From Acidimicrobiales bacterium (GTDB lineage Bacteria > Actinomycetota > Acidimicrobiia > Acidimicrobiales > Aldehydirespiratoraceae), in NCBI GenBank assembly GCA_029263175.1, contig JAJCXZ010000028.1, forward strand, positions 1 to 64,000: DNA of 64,000 nt, given 5' to 3'. Numbering within the stretch: position 1 is the first letter of the stretch; every line of letters begins with the position of its first letter. Of this stretch, positions 1 through 7,233 are shown in pieces. The position numbers were made by a program, and so were the translations under genes. The notes under the pieces are model-generated. The model had not been told where the DNA came from. It did not search any database and saw nothing but the letters and a program-made list of their open reading frames with translations.

Positions 1-516
1 GTGGGGTGGATGGTGGCTATTTATGTCACCACGGGTTTCAGCAACGATCTGTTCGGCCCCCGCGAGCCGGCGCCGCGCTCGCACTTCGCCACGTTCCTGT
101 GGCGCTATGCCGGCCGCCCGGAGGCCCCTGAAGACAGCGGGTTTGTCGACGTGCCGGTTGGCTCCTGGTATGCCCAGGCGGTGAGCTGGATGGTCGGTCA
201 CGGGCTGACCACCGGGGTCGGTGGCAACAAGTTCGGGCCCGACATGATCCTCACCCGAGCCGAAGCGATCACATTCTTGTGGCGACTGGCCGGATCGCCC
301 GACTCGAGCTTTGCCCACCGCTTCATCGACGTATCGGCATCGGACTTCTTCGATGTTCCGGTTCGGTGGGCCGCCGAGAATGGCGTCACCACCGGCGTGA
401 GTACGACGGTGTTCGGCACCGCTCAGCCGGTCACCCGCGCCCAAGCGGCGACCTTCCTGCATCGATTCGACATGTTGCTGCACGACACTCTGTCCCTACC
501 AGGAGCGGTTCAGTGA
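1..516 (+). CDS. SLH-domain (S-layer homology) protein, 5' end missing
   Basis: The 171 visible codons are built almost entirely of three S-layer homology modules, each with the pattern of a WM..GLTTG or WAAENGVTTG helix-turn followed by a FGP/FGT segment, a T/S-R-A hinge and an F-L-W/H-R-F/L helix. SLH modules attach exported proteins to secondary cell-wall polymers. The first visible residues are already mid-module, so the real start lies upstream of the window and the GTG at position 1 is not a credible start. The stop TGA at 514-516 overlaps the GTG of the next gene by 4 nt, so the two are almost certainly cotranslated. The enzymatic or binding part of the protein, if any, is upstream and not visible. 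Confidence 0.8.
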   Translation: MGWMVAIYVTTGFSNDLFGPREPAPRSHFATFLWRYAGRPEAPEDSGFVDVPVGSWYAQAVSWMVGHGLTTGVGGNKFGPDMILTRAEAITFLWRLAGSPDSSFAHRFIDVSASDFFDVPVRWAAENGVTTGVSTTVFGTAQPVTRAQAATFLHRFDMLLHDTLSLPGAVQ

Positions 517-1235
517 CCGTTCTCGTGGTTCTTCTCGGCGTGGCCGTCGGCTTGCTCACCATGCTCGTTTTCGGCCTCCTGCGTACTCATGCCGAGATCC
601 TTCGGGCCCTCGACCGGGCCGGGATCTCGATCGACGAACCGACGGCGCAGGGTGCGCCGGCGGTGCTCGGTCCGCAGCCGACTGGCCCCGCCACGTCCGG
701 CGGTGTGGTCGACATCACCGGCACGGTTCCCGGGGGCGGGCGGGTCAAGGTCGCCCTCGACGGCCGTCATCACACGCTGCTTGCGTTCCTCTCGTCCGGG
801 TGCCGCACTTGTCAGGCGTTCTGGGAGGCCTTCGCCGACCCGGGTCTCGACGTGCCGGGAATCGACACGAGGCTGGTGATCGTTGCCCAGGATCCTGCCC
901 ACGACTCCGAATCGCGCTTGGCGGAGCTTGCTCCGACCGGCGTGCGGATCGTGTGCTCCTCGGCCACGTGGCAATCGCTCGATGTGCCCGGCTCGCCCTT
1001 CTTCGTGATGATCGACGGCGCGTCTCGCACCGTGATCGGTTCGGGCACCGCTACGGGTTGGGATCAGGTCAAGGGATTGCTCGATCAGGCGGTTCTCGAC
1101 TCGGGAATGGAAGGGACCCGGCCCCACGGCGCCCCGAGCGTGGACGACGCGCTGACAGCAGCCGGCATCGGCCCCGGCCACCCGAGCCTCTACCCCGACG
1201 ATCCTGACGGTGACAGCGACGAGGCCCAGTCATGA
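513..1235 (+). CDS. membrane-anchored thioredoxin-like protein (TlpA/MauD type)
   Basis: A 240-residue protein with one N-terminal membrane segment (about residues 3-23), a Pro/Gly-rich linker, and a thioredoxin-like domain from about residue 76. The active-site CxxC is C97-R-T-C100, preceded by a strand LLAFLSSG, and a cis-Pro-like VPGSPFF segment follows about 75 residues later. This arrangement is typical of extracytoplasmic TlpA/ResA/MauD-like thiol-disulfide proteins. I chose the GTG at 513 because it overlaps the preceding stop (GTGA) and puts the hydrophobic anchor at the very N-terminus. The stop at 1233-1235 overlaps the ATG of the next gene in turn, so this is a tightly coupled operon. 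The C-terminal 45 residues are acidic and low in complexity. Confidence 0.85.
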   Translation: MTVLVVLLGVAVGLLTMLVFGLLRTHAEILRALDRAGISIDEPTAQGAPAVLGPQPTGPATSGGVVDITGTVPGGGRVKVALDGRHHTLLAFLSSGCRTCQAFWEAFADPGLDVPGIDTRLVIVAQDPAHDSESRLAELAPTGVRIVCSSATWQSLDVPGSPFFVMIDGASRTVIGSGTATGWDQVKGLLDQAVLDSGMEGTRPHGAPSVDDALTAAGIGPGHPSLYPDDPDGDSDEAQS

Positions 1236-1882
1236 GCGTGGTCGTGGCGTCCGTCGCGCTTGTCGCTGCTGTTCGATCAGCGTGGTCGCCCTGAGGTGTT
1301 TCGATGCTGACAAGCATCACCCCGCTCGGTGAGCAGGGACGTGGACAACGATGGGGCCTCACGGCAGGTTTTCTCCTCATCGGCCATCTGATCGGCGGCG
1401 CTGCACTCGCAGCCGTCCTTCTCGGCCTCGGGGCGACGGTGCATTGGGTCGCTGCTCCGTCTGACTCGACTGCTCTCGGTGTGGTGATCGTCGCCGCGGC
1501 CGTGGCGAGCGTCCTCGATCTCGGCAATCGGTCGCTGCCAGGCCGCCGACAGGTCGATGAGCGCTGGCTCACCGCGTACCGAGGTTGGGTCTACGGGTTC
1601 GGGTTCGGCGTGCAACTCGGCTTCGGGTTCGTGACAGTGATCAACACATTTCTCTTCGTCGCTCTCGTGATCGGTGGAGGGTTGCTCGATCCGGTACCCG
1701 CCTTTGTGATCGGCGTTGGGTATGGCGCTGTGCGGGGCGTGATGGCGCTGCTGAGCGGAGGTGTTCGCACGGTCGACGATCTGAAGCGGTTGCATCGTCG
1801 CCTCGATCGTGCGGATGGTTTCATGCGCTGGGCGGGAGCGGTCGTCGTGGGGGTGGGAGTGATAGGGGCGGTTGCGCTGTGA
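1232..1882 (+). CDS. candidate selenoprotein: polytopic membrane protein with in-frame TGA at codon 21
   Basis: Reading from the ATG at 1232 (ATGA overlap with the thioredoxin gene) gives 20 hydrophobic-rich residues ending RSAWSP, then TGA at 1292-1294, then 195 further in-frame residues with about five membrane segments. The TGA falls in a WSP-x-G-x-SML context; from memory, related actinobacterial membrane proteins have WSPCG there, and SPC is also the redox-Cys context of CcdA/DsbD-type electron transporters. A hairpin follows the TGA. I read it as selenocysteine (U21). Alternatives: a nonsense mutation or base-call error of a TGC/TGT codon, or internal initiation at the ATG at 1304 using GAGG at 1293-1296, which would lose the first membrane segment. 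The neighbouring CRTC thioredoxin suggests the pair moves reducing equivalents across the membrane (inference). Confidence 0.6.
1303..1318 (+). promoter_or_regulatory. SECIS-like hairpin after the in-frame TGA
   Basis: Perfect 6-bp stem GATGCT/AGCATC with tetraloop GACA. The stem starts 8 nt after the TGA at 1292-1294 and the loop starts with G, 14 nt after the TGA. Bacterial SECIS elements are stem-loops immediately downstream of UGA with a G at the start of the apical loop; the spacing here is at or slightly below the usual range. The stem also contains the possible internal ATG at 1304. Function is inferred. Confidence 0.45.
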
Positions 1883-2379
1883 GCGACGAACTCACGCTCG
1901 ACGGAGTTTCGGTCGCCGTTCCCCGGGGCTGGGAAGCCGAGCTTGGATACTTCACACAGCCGCACCCGGAGTCCGATGACATGGCCGACGGCCGCAGCTT
2001 CTCGACGCTGCACGGTGGTGGGAAACGTGTTCTGCTCCACTTGGCGAACTTCGCGCTCCCGACTGTGCGGGGTGACTATGGCTCCGGTGCGGTCGAGATG
2101 ATGGACGGCGGTTCGGTCTTCATCGCATTGCTCGAATGGGACCGGGCATCCGTCGACGACAAGCTCTTCGCCCGAGTCGGTCTCCCGACCGAGCTTCGCA
2201 CGGATGACTTCAACCCCAACGGCCTCCAGCGCCGACTTCCCGGTCAGGCAGGCGCCCAGCGGTTCTTTCAGAGCGGAGGTCGAGCGTTCGGCCTCTACGT
2301 CGTCCTCGGCTCCTATCGCCGCCGCGATGTCTTGGTCCCCGAGGTCAACCGCCTCCTCCGCACAATCCGTATCGACTGA
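1879..2379 (+). CDS. hypothetical protein, last gene of the thioredoxin operon
   Basis: A 166-residue soluble protein starting at a GTG that overlaps the preceding stop by 4 nt. There is no signal peptide and no membrane segment. It begins with a TLDGVSVAVPRGWEAEL segment and ends with a basic helix, which resembles small actinobacterial proteins of unknown function in which a beta-rich fold starts with a V-P-x-G-W motif. No catalytic motif is visible. The strict coupling to the thioredoxin and the candidate seleno-membrane protein suggests a common process, but no function can be assigned. Confidence 0.75.
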   Translation: MSDELTLDGVSVAVPRGWEAELGYFTQPHPESDDMADGRSFSTLHGGGKRVLLHLANFALPTVRGDYGSGAVEMMDGGSVFIALLEWDRASVDDKLFARVGLPTELRTDDFNPNGLQRRLPGQAGAQRFFQSGGRAFGLYVVLGSYRRRDVLVPEVNRLLRTIRID

Positions 2380-2391
2380 CGACACTGGCGC

Positions 2392-2428
2392 CTAACGCAC
2401 GGCGGGGTCTGTCCCCAGCGTGCGTTAG
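2392..2428. repeat. intergenic palindromic repeat, copy 1
   Basis: Outer arms CTAACGCAC (2392-2400) and GTGCGTTAG (2420-2428) enclose a core GGGGTCTGTCCCC (2404-2416). The right arm contains the TAA stop of mutM (2425-2427 on the minus strand). It sits between two convergent genes and could act as a bidirectional terminator. The same core recurs at 14688, 19875 and, degraded, at 50480. Confidence 0.8.
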
Positions 2429-3237
2429 CGGGCTTGGCAGGTGGGGCACCAGGTGGTGGTTCGGGCGTCGAGCTCGCGGCGGCGCAGGACGGTGCCGCAG
2501 CGCAGGCAGGGTTCGCCGCCGCGTCCGTAGCAGAACAACTCGTGCTGGTTCTCCCCGGTCGCGCCGTCGGAGTCGACATAGTCGCGCAGTGTCGTGCCGC
2601 CATGATCGAGACCGGATTGCAGCGCCTCACGCACCGTCTCCACCAGCCGATCGGCTCGCTCCCGAGACAGTCGCCGCGTGGACGGATTGATCTCGGCCAG
2701 CCACAACGCCTCGTCGGCGTAGATGTTGCCGACCCCGGCCACCGCTCGCTGGGCGAGCAGGATCGTCTTGAGGTGTCGATCGCTTCGTTTCACGAAGTCG
2801 GCAAGGTGGCGACCGTCGAACTCGTCGTCCCACGGCTCCGGGCCGAGGGAGTGCAGTGTCGGGATCGCCCCATGGTCGCCCGTGTCCACGCAGTGGATGC
2901 GGCCGAAACGACGGACATCGTGAAATGAGAGAATGCGGCCGTCGTCCAGACCCCACCAGGCCCGCAAGTAGTCCTCCTCGGGGTCGTTGTCCATGACCGC
3001 CAGTCGACCGGTCATCCCGAGATGGATGATCAGCTCGGCCGCCGAGTCGTCGGGGCGGCGATGATCGACAAGCAGGTACTTCCCGCGCCGACGGATCCCC
3101 ACGACCTCGCCGCCGATTGCTTCCAGGGCCGGGGTGAACTTGGACGACTCGTGCGATCCGGCATCGACGAACTCTCGGCCGATCAACTTCGGCTCCAGCT
3201 GGCGGCGGATCGTCTCGACTTCTGGAAGCTCGGGCAC
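2425..3237 (-). CDS. mutM: formamidopyrimidine-DNA glycosylase
   Basis: A 270-residue bifunctional glycosylase/AP lyase that excises 8-oxoguanine and other oxidised purines. The start GTG at 3237 gives the diagnostic PELPEVETI N-terminus, whose Pro2 is the catalytic nucleophile and Glu3 the general acid. The middle contains the HLGMTGRL strand and the VGNIYADEALW helix of the H2TH region. The C-terminus carries a four-cysteine zinc finger (CYGRGGEPC...CGT...WCPTC). Length is standard for the family. A TACAGT box ends 6 nt upstream of the GTG, suggesting a leaderless transcript. It is divergent from the gene at 3263 and convergent with the gene ending at 2379. Confidence 0.95.
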   Translation of the reverse strand: MPELPEVETIRRQLEPKLIGREFVDAGSHESSKFTPALEAIGGEVVGIRRRGKYLLVDHRRPDDSAAELIIHLGMTGRLAVMDNDPEEDYLRAWWGLDDGRILSFHDVRRFGRIHCVDTGDHGAIPTLHSLGPEPWDDEFDGRHLADFVKRSDRHLKTILLAQRAVAGVGNIYADEALWLAEINPSTRRLSRERADRLVETVREALQSGLDHGGTTLRDYVDSDGATGENQHELFCYGRGGEPCLRCGTVLRRRELDARTTTWCPTCQAR

Positions 3238-3243
3238 CCCCGA

Positions 3244-3253
3244 ACTGTAGGCT
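3244..3253. promoter_or_regulatory. mutM: overlapping divergent -10 boxes between mutM and the gene at 3263
   Basis: On the minus strand TACAGT (3249-3244) ends 6 nt before the mutM GTG. On the plus strand TAGGCT (3248-3253) ends 9 nt before the GTG at 3263. The two hexamers overlap by 2 bp, so the two promoters are probably mutually exclusive. Confidence 0.45.
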
Positions 3254-3262
3254 CGCCACCGC

Positions 3263-4489
3263 GTGAATGACTCGGCCGAACTCCTCCACATCATCGTGGC
3301 CGACGCCCTGGCGCAGGCTGACGAGCTCCTCGAACTCGATGGCCCGAGGGCGGAAGCCTGGGCCAGTGATCTGGCCGCGCTCGCTGACGAGGCCGGCCCG
3401 AACGGACTTGCCGAGCTGGTCGCCAGCCTCAGTGACGCAGGCACTGCTGGCGCGGCGGCAGCCCTCTGGGCGCTGGACGCCGTCACTGACTCGGTTGACC
3501 GCGCCGACCCTGCGCTCGAGCCCGCTCCCACCTGGGCCGATTCGTTGGCCACGAGCAGATCGACCGGCGCGTCGTCGCTCACCGCCCCTCGGGGCGCGTC
3601 CCTTGCCCTGCGCTTCATCGACAGCGCTGACGTTGGTCATGTGATCCTCGTCGATCTGCTTCCCGCCGAGCTCGGCAGCACTGCCGAAACGATTGGCGAA
3701 GTCCATGTCGGCCCGCCTCAGATTCTCGACGGAATCGAGGAGGAGGACGCCGACATCTCCGCGTTCGAGATCCCGGCCGCTGAGGCGGCCGCGAGGATTG
3801 CCAAGGCGTTGGCCGCGACCGAAGCACCCCGGGACTCGCTGGTGGCCACGGGCAGGCTCCTGCTCGCCCGGCTGCGGGAATGGATCGACGAGCCCGGTGC
3901 GGCACCCCGTCCGGCGACGGCCCCCGTGCCCGAGCTCCCTCCGCGGGATCCAGAAGACGACGCCTACGCTCGCGACATCCTCGACCGCGCATTGGGCCCC
4001 CCGGCGACCGTTGAGAACGATGCCGTCGCCCGTGCGGCAGCAGTGCTGCGAGACGCCGCGGCGAGCGATGCGCCGATGGCCCGGTGGCTTGCTGCCTCGG
4101 TCGGCCCGGTGGATCTCGATGATCCCGATCTCGAGGTTGTGATCGCCGCGCTCGCCGCGACCGCCTCGCCTGTCACCCTCGAACCCCTCGACGCCGACAC
4201 CCGGGTGGCAGTCGTCGACCTGGAGTGGGCCGACTGGCTCGGCGCGGTGGTCGGCGCCGTCCGTGGCGGCCCGGGTACTCCGGTCGACGGTGAGGCGCTG
4301 GTCGACCTGGTCAACCGCTGCCCGGAGGTCACCTCCAGCATTCCGAAGAACGACCGGGCTCGCGTTGCCTGGGCGTTCAGTGTCTGCACGGAGATCCACA
4401 CGGAGATCGGACTGATCGCTGACGGACGTATCACCGAACTCGGCATAGCGCTTTGGCCGGTAGCGCTACGAGCGGCCTGGTCCACCTAG
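3263..4489 (+). CDS. hypothetical protein, Ala-rich, 408 aa
   Basis: A soluble protein of 408 residues with no signal peptide or membrane span. It is rich in Ala, Asp and Glu and looks mainly helical. Short motifs such as GHVILVDLLP and VAVVDLEWADWLGAVVGAVRGG hint at an alpha/beta core in two halves separated by a Pro-rich linker near residues 208-230. I recognise no family. It is divergently transcribed from mutM with only 25 bp between the starts. The stop at 4487-4489 overlaps the stop of a minus-strand coding remnant at a CTAG. Confidence 0.75.
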   Translation: MNDSAELLHIIVADALAQADELLELDGPRAEAWASDLAALADEAGPNGLAELVASLSDAGTAGAAAALWALDAVTDSVDRADPALEPAPTWADSLATSRSTGASSLTAPRGASLALRFIDSADVGHVILVDLLPAELGSTAETIGEVHVGPPQILDGIEEEDADISAFEIPAAEAAARIAKALAATEAPRDSLVATGRLLLARLREWIDEPGAAPRPATAPVPELPPRDPEDDAYARDILDRALGPPATVENDAVARAAAVLRDAAASDAPMARWLAASVGPVDLDDPDLEVVIAALAATASPVTLEPLDADTRVAVVDLEWADWLGAVVGAVRGGPGTPVDGEALVDLVNRCPEVTSSIPKNDRARVAWAFSVCTEIHTEIGLIADGRITELGIALWPVALRAAWST

Positions 4490-4660
4490 GGCTCTGTCTC
4501 CGGGCGCGACACTGGCCCGCTTCGCCCCTTGTCGGGGCGGCGGGTCAGGTGCCGGCCATGGTGGGTCAGGAACAGGACCAGGTTGGTGATGTCGCTGTCG
4601 CCGAGATGTTCGCAGAACTCAATACAACAAGAACAGGGAGGAATTCTCGAAGGATCAGGA
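4486..4660 (-). pseudogene. possible 3' remnant of a minus-strand gene
   Basis: This gap between two plus-strand genes reads in one minus-strand frame as a coherent peptide with strongly GC-biased third codon positions. It runs through FCEHLGDSDITNLVLF and LTHHGRHLTRRPDKG to a TAG at 4486-4488. No start codon or upstream domain is present before the frame runs into the antisense of the next gene. I read it as the broken C-terminal end of an old gene. I do not recognise the family, and chance cannot be excluded. Confidence 0.3.
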
Positions 4661-4677
4661 AGGATTAGTGTTGACCC

Positions 4678-5499
4678 ATGGCTGACCCCGATATCGACCA
4701 CGCGGCCCTTGGCCGGCGATTCGCCGAACTCCACGAGAGCGGCACCTTCCTGATGCCCAACGTGGCCGACGCCGGCACGGCCGCCGCATTGGCACGCGCC
4801 GGTGTGTCCGCCATCGCCACAACGAGCTCCGCTCACGCCCAGACGATCGGGCGTCACGACGCCGCGGGCGACGTCACGATGGAGGAGCACGCACTCCACA
4901 CCGAGATCCTCGTGAAGGCGGCCAACCTCCCGTGCAACGTCGACGCCGAGAATGGCTACGGCCACGAGCCTGAGGCGATGGTGGCTGCCGTGCAGCGCTT
5001 TGCGGCAACCGGTGCGGGCGGGATGGGAATCGAGGACTGGTCCGGTGACCCGGCCATTGGCTTCTATGACCGTGGGTTGGCGGTCGCTCGAATCGAGGCC
5101 GCAGTCGAGGCGGCCAACGCGCTCGATCGTCCCTTCGTGATCACCGGCCGCACCGACCTGCTCCTAACCGAAGAAGGTGGCGGCCTTACGGAGGTCAGGG
5201 CACGGCTCGAAGCGTTCGCCACCGTCGGCGCGCACTGCCTCTACGCCCCCTATACCGGCGACGTTGATGTTGTGCGCTCGTGGGTGAACGACTATGGCGT
5301 CGCCCTCAACGTGCTCGTGCCCCTGAGCCGGCCGAAGTGGTGGCCCAAGGATCAGGGCCTCCTCACCGTGCCGGAGCTCACCGAACTCGGCGTGCGACGC
5401 ATCAGCATCGGCGGCTCGTTGTACACGCAGCAAGTGAAGCACGCCGTCAACCTGATCACCGCTGTCCTCAGCGGCGCAACGCCGGGGTCGGGCGACTAG
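4678..5499 (+). CDS. isocitrate lyase/PEP mutase superfamily protein
   Basis: A 273-residue single-domain TIM barrel of the ICL/PEPM superfamily, whose members cleave or form C-C or P-C bonds on alpha-keto acids (2-methylisocitrate lyase, PEP mutase, oxaloacetate hydrolase). Visible family features are FLMPNVADAGTAAALARAG near the N-terminus, the Mg-binding NVDAENGYG strand and the VITGRTDLLL strand. The KKCGH-type signature of true isocitrate lyases is absent, so the substrate is uncertain. The ATG at 4678 is preceded by an AGGA-containing stretch. It is convergent with the tetR gene, sharing a CTAG stop at 5496-5499. Confidence 0.8.
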   Translation: MADPDIDHAALGRRFAELHESGTFLMPNVADAGTAAALARAGVSAIATTSSAHAQTIGRHDAAGDVTMEEHALHTEILVKAANLPCNVDAENGYGHEPEAMVAAVQRFAATGAGGMGIEDWSGDPAIGFYDRGLAVARIEAAVEAANALDRPFVITGRTDLLLTEEGGGLTEVRARLEAFATVGAHCLYAPYTGDVDVVRSWVNDYGVALNVLVPLSRPKWWPKDQGLLTVPELTELGVRRISIGGSLYTQQVKHAVNLITAVLSGATPGSGD

Positions 5500-6101
5500 A
5501 CCGAACCGGCCTTGGCACCAGCGGCTACGAGTGCGGCGGCACGGTCGGCCAGCGTTTCGGTGATCGGCTCACCGGTGAGGAGGAGTCGCACCCAGAGCGG
5601 ACCGATCAGCGTCTCGATGATCAGGTTGGCGTCAGCGTTGGTGGCGAGTTCGCCTCGATCGATGGCCCGCTGCACTACCGCCGCGGACTGCCCGAGCCGG
5701 TCGGCCCAGAATCCGTACATGCGCTCGGCGAGCTCGTCCGAGATGGCCGACGCAGCGGCGATCGAACGTGAGCGTCGGCCGCCCGATTCCGTTCCGATGT
5801 TGGCCGCGACCTCTCGGGCGAGGGCCTGGAGGTCGCTCTCGAGGGATCCGGTATCGGGGATGGGCACCGCCTCGGCGCTGTGCTCGGTGACCGCGGCGGC
5901 GATCAGTTCCGCCTTCGTCGGCCATCGTCGATAGACGGTGGTCTTGTGCACGTCGGCACGCGTTGCGACGTCCTCGACTGCGACCTGGTCGTAGCCGACT
6001 TCCTCGAGCAGCTCGGCGGCGGCCCGGAGCACGTCGGTGCGGACGCGGGTGGCCCGGCCGCCAGGGCGTTTGTCGCCGACTCGTCTGTCATCGATTGGCA
6101 T
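5496..6101 (-). CDS. TetR-family transcriptional regulator
   Basis: A 201-residue one-component repressor. The N-terminal helix-turn-helix is clear: RTDVLRAAAELLEEVGY, then VAVEDVATRADVHKTTVYRRW. The C-terminal ligand domain is of the TetR_C type, with IETLIGPLWVRLLLTGEP near the end. It is divergent from the DUF4260 gene at 6190, and the 88-bp gap holds two copies of a palindrome. Its own -10-like TAAGAT (6113-6108) ends 6 nt before the ATG and overlaps the outer edge of one palindrome, so autorepression of a leaderless transcript is likely. It probably controls the 6190-7215 pair. Confidence 0.9.
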   Translation of the reverse strand: MPIDDRRVGDKRPGGRATRVRTDVLRAAAELLEEVGYDQVAVEDVATRADVHKTTVYRRWPTKAELIAAAVTEHSAEAVPIPDTGSLESDLQALAREVAANIGTESGGRRSRSIAAASAISDELAERMYGFWADRLGQSAAVVQRAIDRGELATNADANLIIETLIGPLWVRLLLTGEPITETLADRAAALVAAGAKAGSV

Positions 6102-6114
6102 ACGTCGATCTTAT

Positions 6115-6130
6115 CGCAAAAGTGGTTGCG
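6115..6130. promoter_or_regulatory. TetR operator O1 (CGCAA-N6-TTGCG)
   Basis: A 16-bp palindrome CGCAA-N6-TTGCG close to the tetR start. It overlaps the region just upstream of the tetR -10 box at 6108-6113. The same motif with the same spacer length is repeated at 6159-6174. The two are mirror-arranged, so longer arms also match across them (CTTATCGCAA at 6110-6119 with TTGCGATAAG at 6170-6179). Confidence 0.65.
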
Positions 6131-6158
6131 TTTATGCTTCGCTTCCTTCATAGTGAAA

Positions 6159-6174
6159 CGCAACGCAAGTTGCG
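6159..6174. promoter_or_regulatory. TetR operator O2 (CGCAA-N6-TTGCG)
   Basis: Second 16-bp CGCAA-N6-TTGCG palindrome, centred 44 bp from O1 and just upstream of the AAGGAG ribosome binding site of the gene at 6190. TTGCGT (6126-6131) and CATAGT (6150-6155), spaced 18 bp, could be the promoter lying between the operators. Confidence 0.65.
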
Positions 6175-6189
6175 ATAAGGAGACCCGTC

Positions 6190-6636
6190 ATGACCACGAC
6201 CACCACCGCTCATCGAACCGAACCCGACACGCCGACGTTCTCGGTCCACAAGCGATGGCTGGCGCTCTGGGCCTTCGTTACCGCATTCGCCGTCTTCGAG
6301 GTTGTGAAGCATGGCTATGTCAACGGCAGCGCCAGCTATGCCGCTGTTCTCACCACCACCGCCGTCGGAGCCTTCATCGCCCCCGATCTCACGTTCGTCG
6401 TCGGGATCAGGGACGACGTCCCCCACGGATCGATGTCGCGGAAAGCTGTGCCCTTCTACAACGCTGCCCACCGTATGACCGTTGCCCTCGGCCTCACCCT
6501 TGTCATCGGTATCGGCCTGGCGCCGCTCAACTCGGCTGCGGTCGTCGCCTTTGTCGGCGGACTCTCGTGGATGGCGCACATTGCCATGGACCGTGCGGCC
6601 GGCTACGGCCTTCGCAACGCCGACGGCAGCCGCTGA
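6190..6636 (+). CDS. DUF4260-like membrane protein
   Basis: A 148-residue integral membrane protein with about four membrane segments. Motifs fit the DUF4260 family: a FIAPDLTFVVGI turn, a VPFYNAAHRMT segment, and a C-terminal SWMAHIAMDRAAGYGL. The family function is unknown. It has a good AAGGAG Shine-Dalgarno 7 nt before the ATG, unlike many neighbours. It lies directly behind the two TetR operators and probably forms an operon with the next gene, 18 bp away, so the pair is likely the repressor's target. Confidence 0.8.
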   Translation: MTTTTTAHRTEPDTPTFSVHKRWLALWAFVTAFAVFEVVKHGYVNGSASYAAVLTTTAVGAFIAPDLTFVVGIRDDVPHGSMSRKAVPFYNAAHRMTVALGLTLVIGIGLAPLNSAAVVAFVGGLSWMAHIAMDRAAGYGLRNADGSR

Positions 6637-6654
6637 GCTGTAGAGGAATCGATC

Positions 6655-7215
6655 ATGTTTCTCGGACACTTCGCCCTTGGCGTCGCCGCCAAGCCCGCTG
6701 CCCCGGCGCTGCCCGTCGGCGCTCTGCTCATCGCTCCCCAGGCCATGGATCTCGTCTTCTTGCCCCTCGTTGCCGTCGGCGCCGAAGGGATTGAGCAAGG
6801 CGACTACGGCCAGGACGGGATCGACGCGCTCTACTCGCACTCCATCGTTGGAGCGCTGCTGATCAGCGTCGCCGTCTACCTCCTCGCCAAGGCTGTCTGG
6901 AAGTCGACGAATGGGGCCTGGCTTCTCGCTCTCCTCAGCTTCTCGCATTGGCCGATCGACCTCCTCGTGCACCACAGAGACCTCTCGATCCTTCCTGGCA
7001 ACGCGGGCGATTTTTCGTTGATGGGATTCGGTCTCTGGGACTACCCGCGGGCGATCCTGACAATCGAGATCGTGCTCGCTGTCGCTGCCACCGTCGTGTA
7101 CTGGGGTTGGGCACGCCGTGCTCGGTTGTCGAACCGTTGGTACCTTGGTCCATCGATCGTCACCGTGCTGTTCGCCGCACTGGCCCTCTCTGATCTCGGC
7201 CGGCTACCGGCGTAG
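6655..7215 (+). CDS. integral membrane protein, metal-dependent-hydrolase-like (YdjM/COG1988-like)
   Basis: A 186-residue protein with about five membrane segments. Conserved-looking histidines are GHFALG at the start, LYSHSIVG in the middle, and FSHWPIDLLVHH. This histidine layout resembles the membrane-bound YdjM-type proteins annotated as metal-dependent hydrolases, though activity in that group is poorly defined. It is cotranscribed with the DUF4260 gene and therefore probably under the divergent TetR regulator. Confidence 0.75.
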   Translation: MFLGHFALGVAAKPAAPALPVGALLIAPQAMDLVFLPLVAVGAEGIEQGDYGQDGIDALYSHSIVGALLISVAVYLLAKAVWKSTNGAWLLALLSFSHWPIDLLVHHRDLSILPGNAGDFSLMGFGLWDYPRAILTIEIVLAVAATVVYWGWARRARLSNRWYLGPSIVTVLFAALALSDLGRLPA

Positions 7216-7233
7216 AGAGCGTGGCGGACTCAG

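Noticed and set aside
1304-1882. Complete gene starting at ATG 1304 with GAGG upstream
   Set aside because: Kept only as an alternative: it drops the first hydrophobic segment and the ATGA coupling, and the ATG lies inside a stable hairpin.
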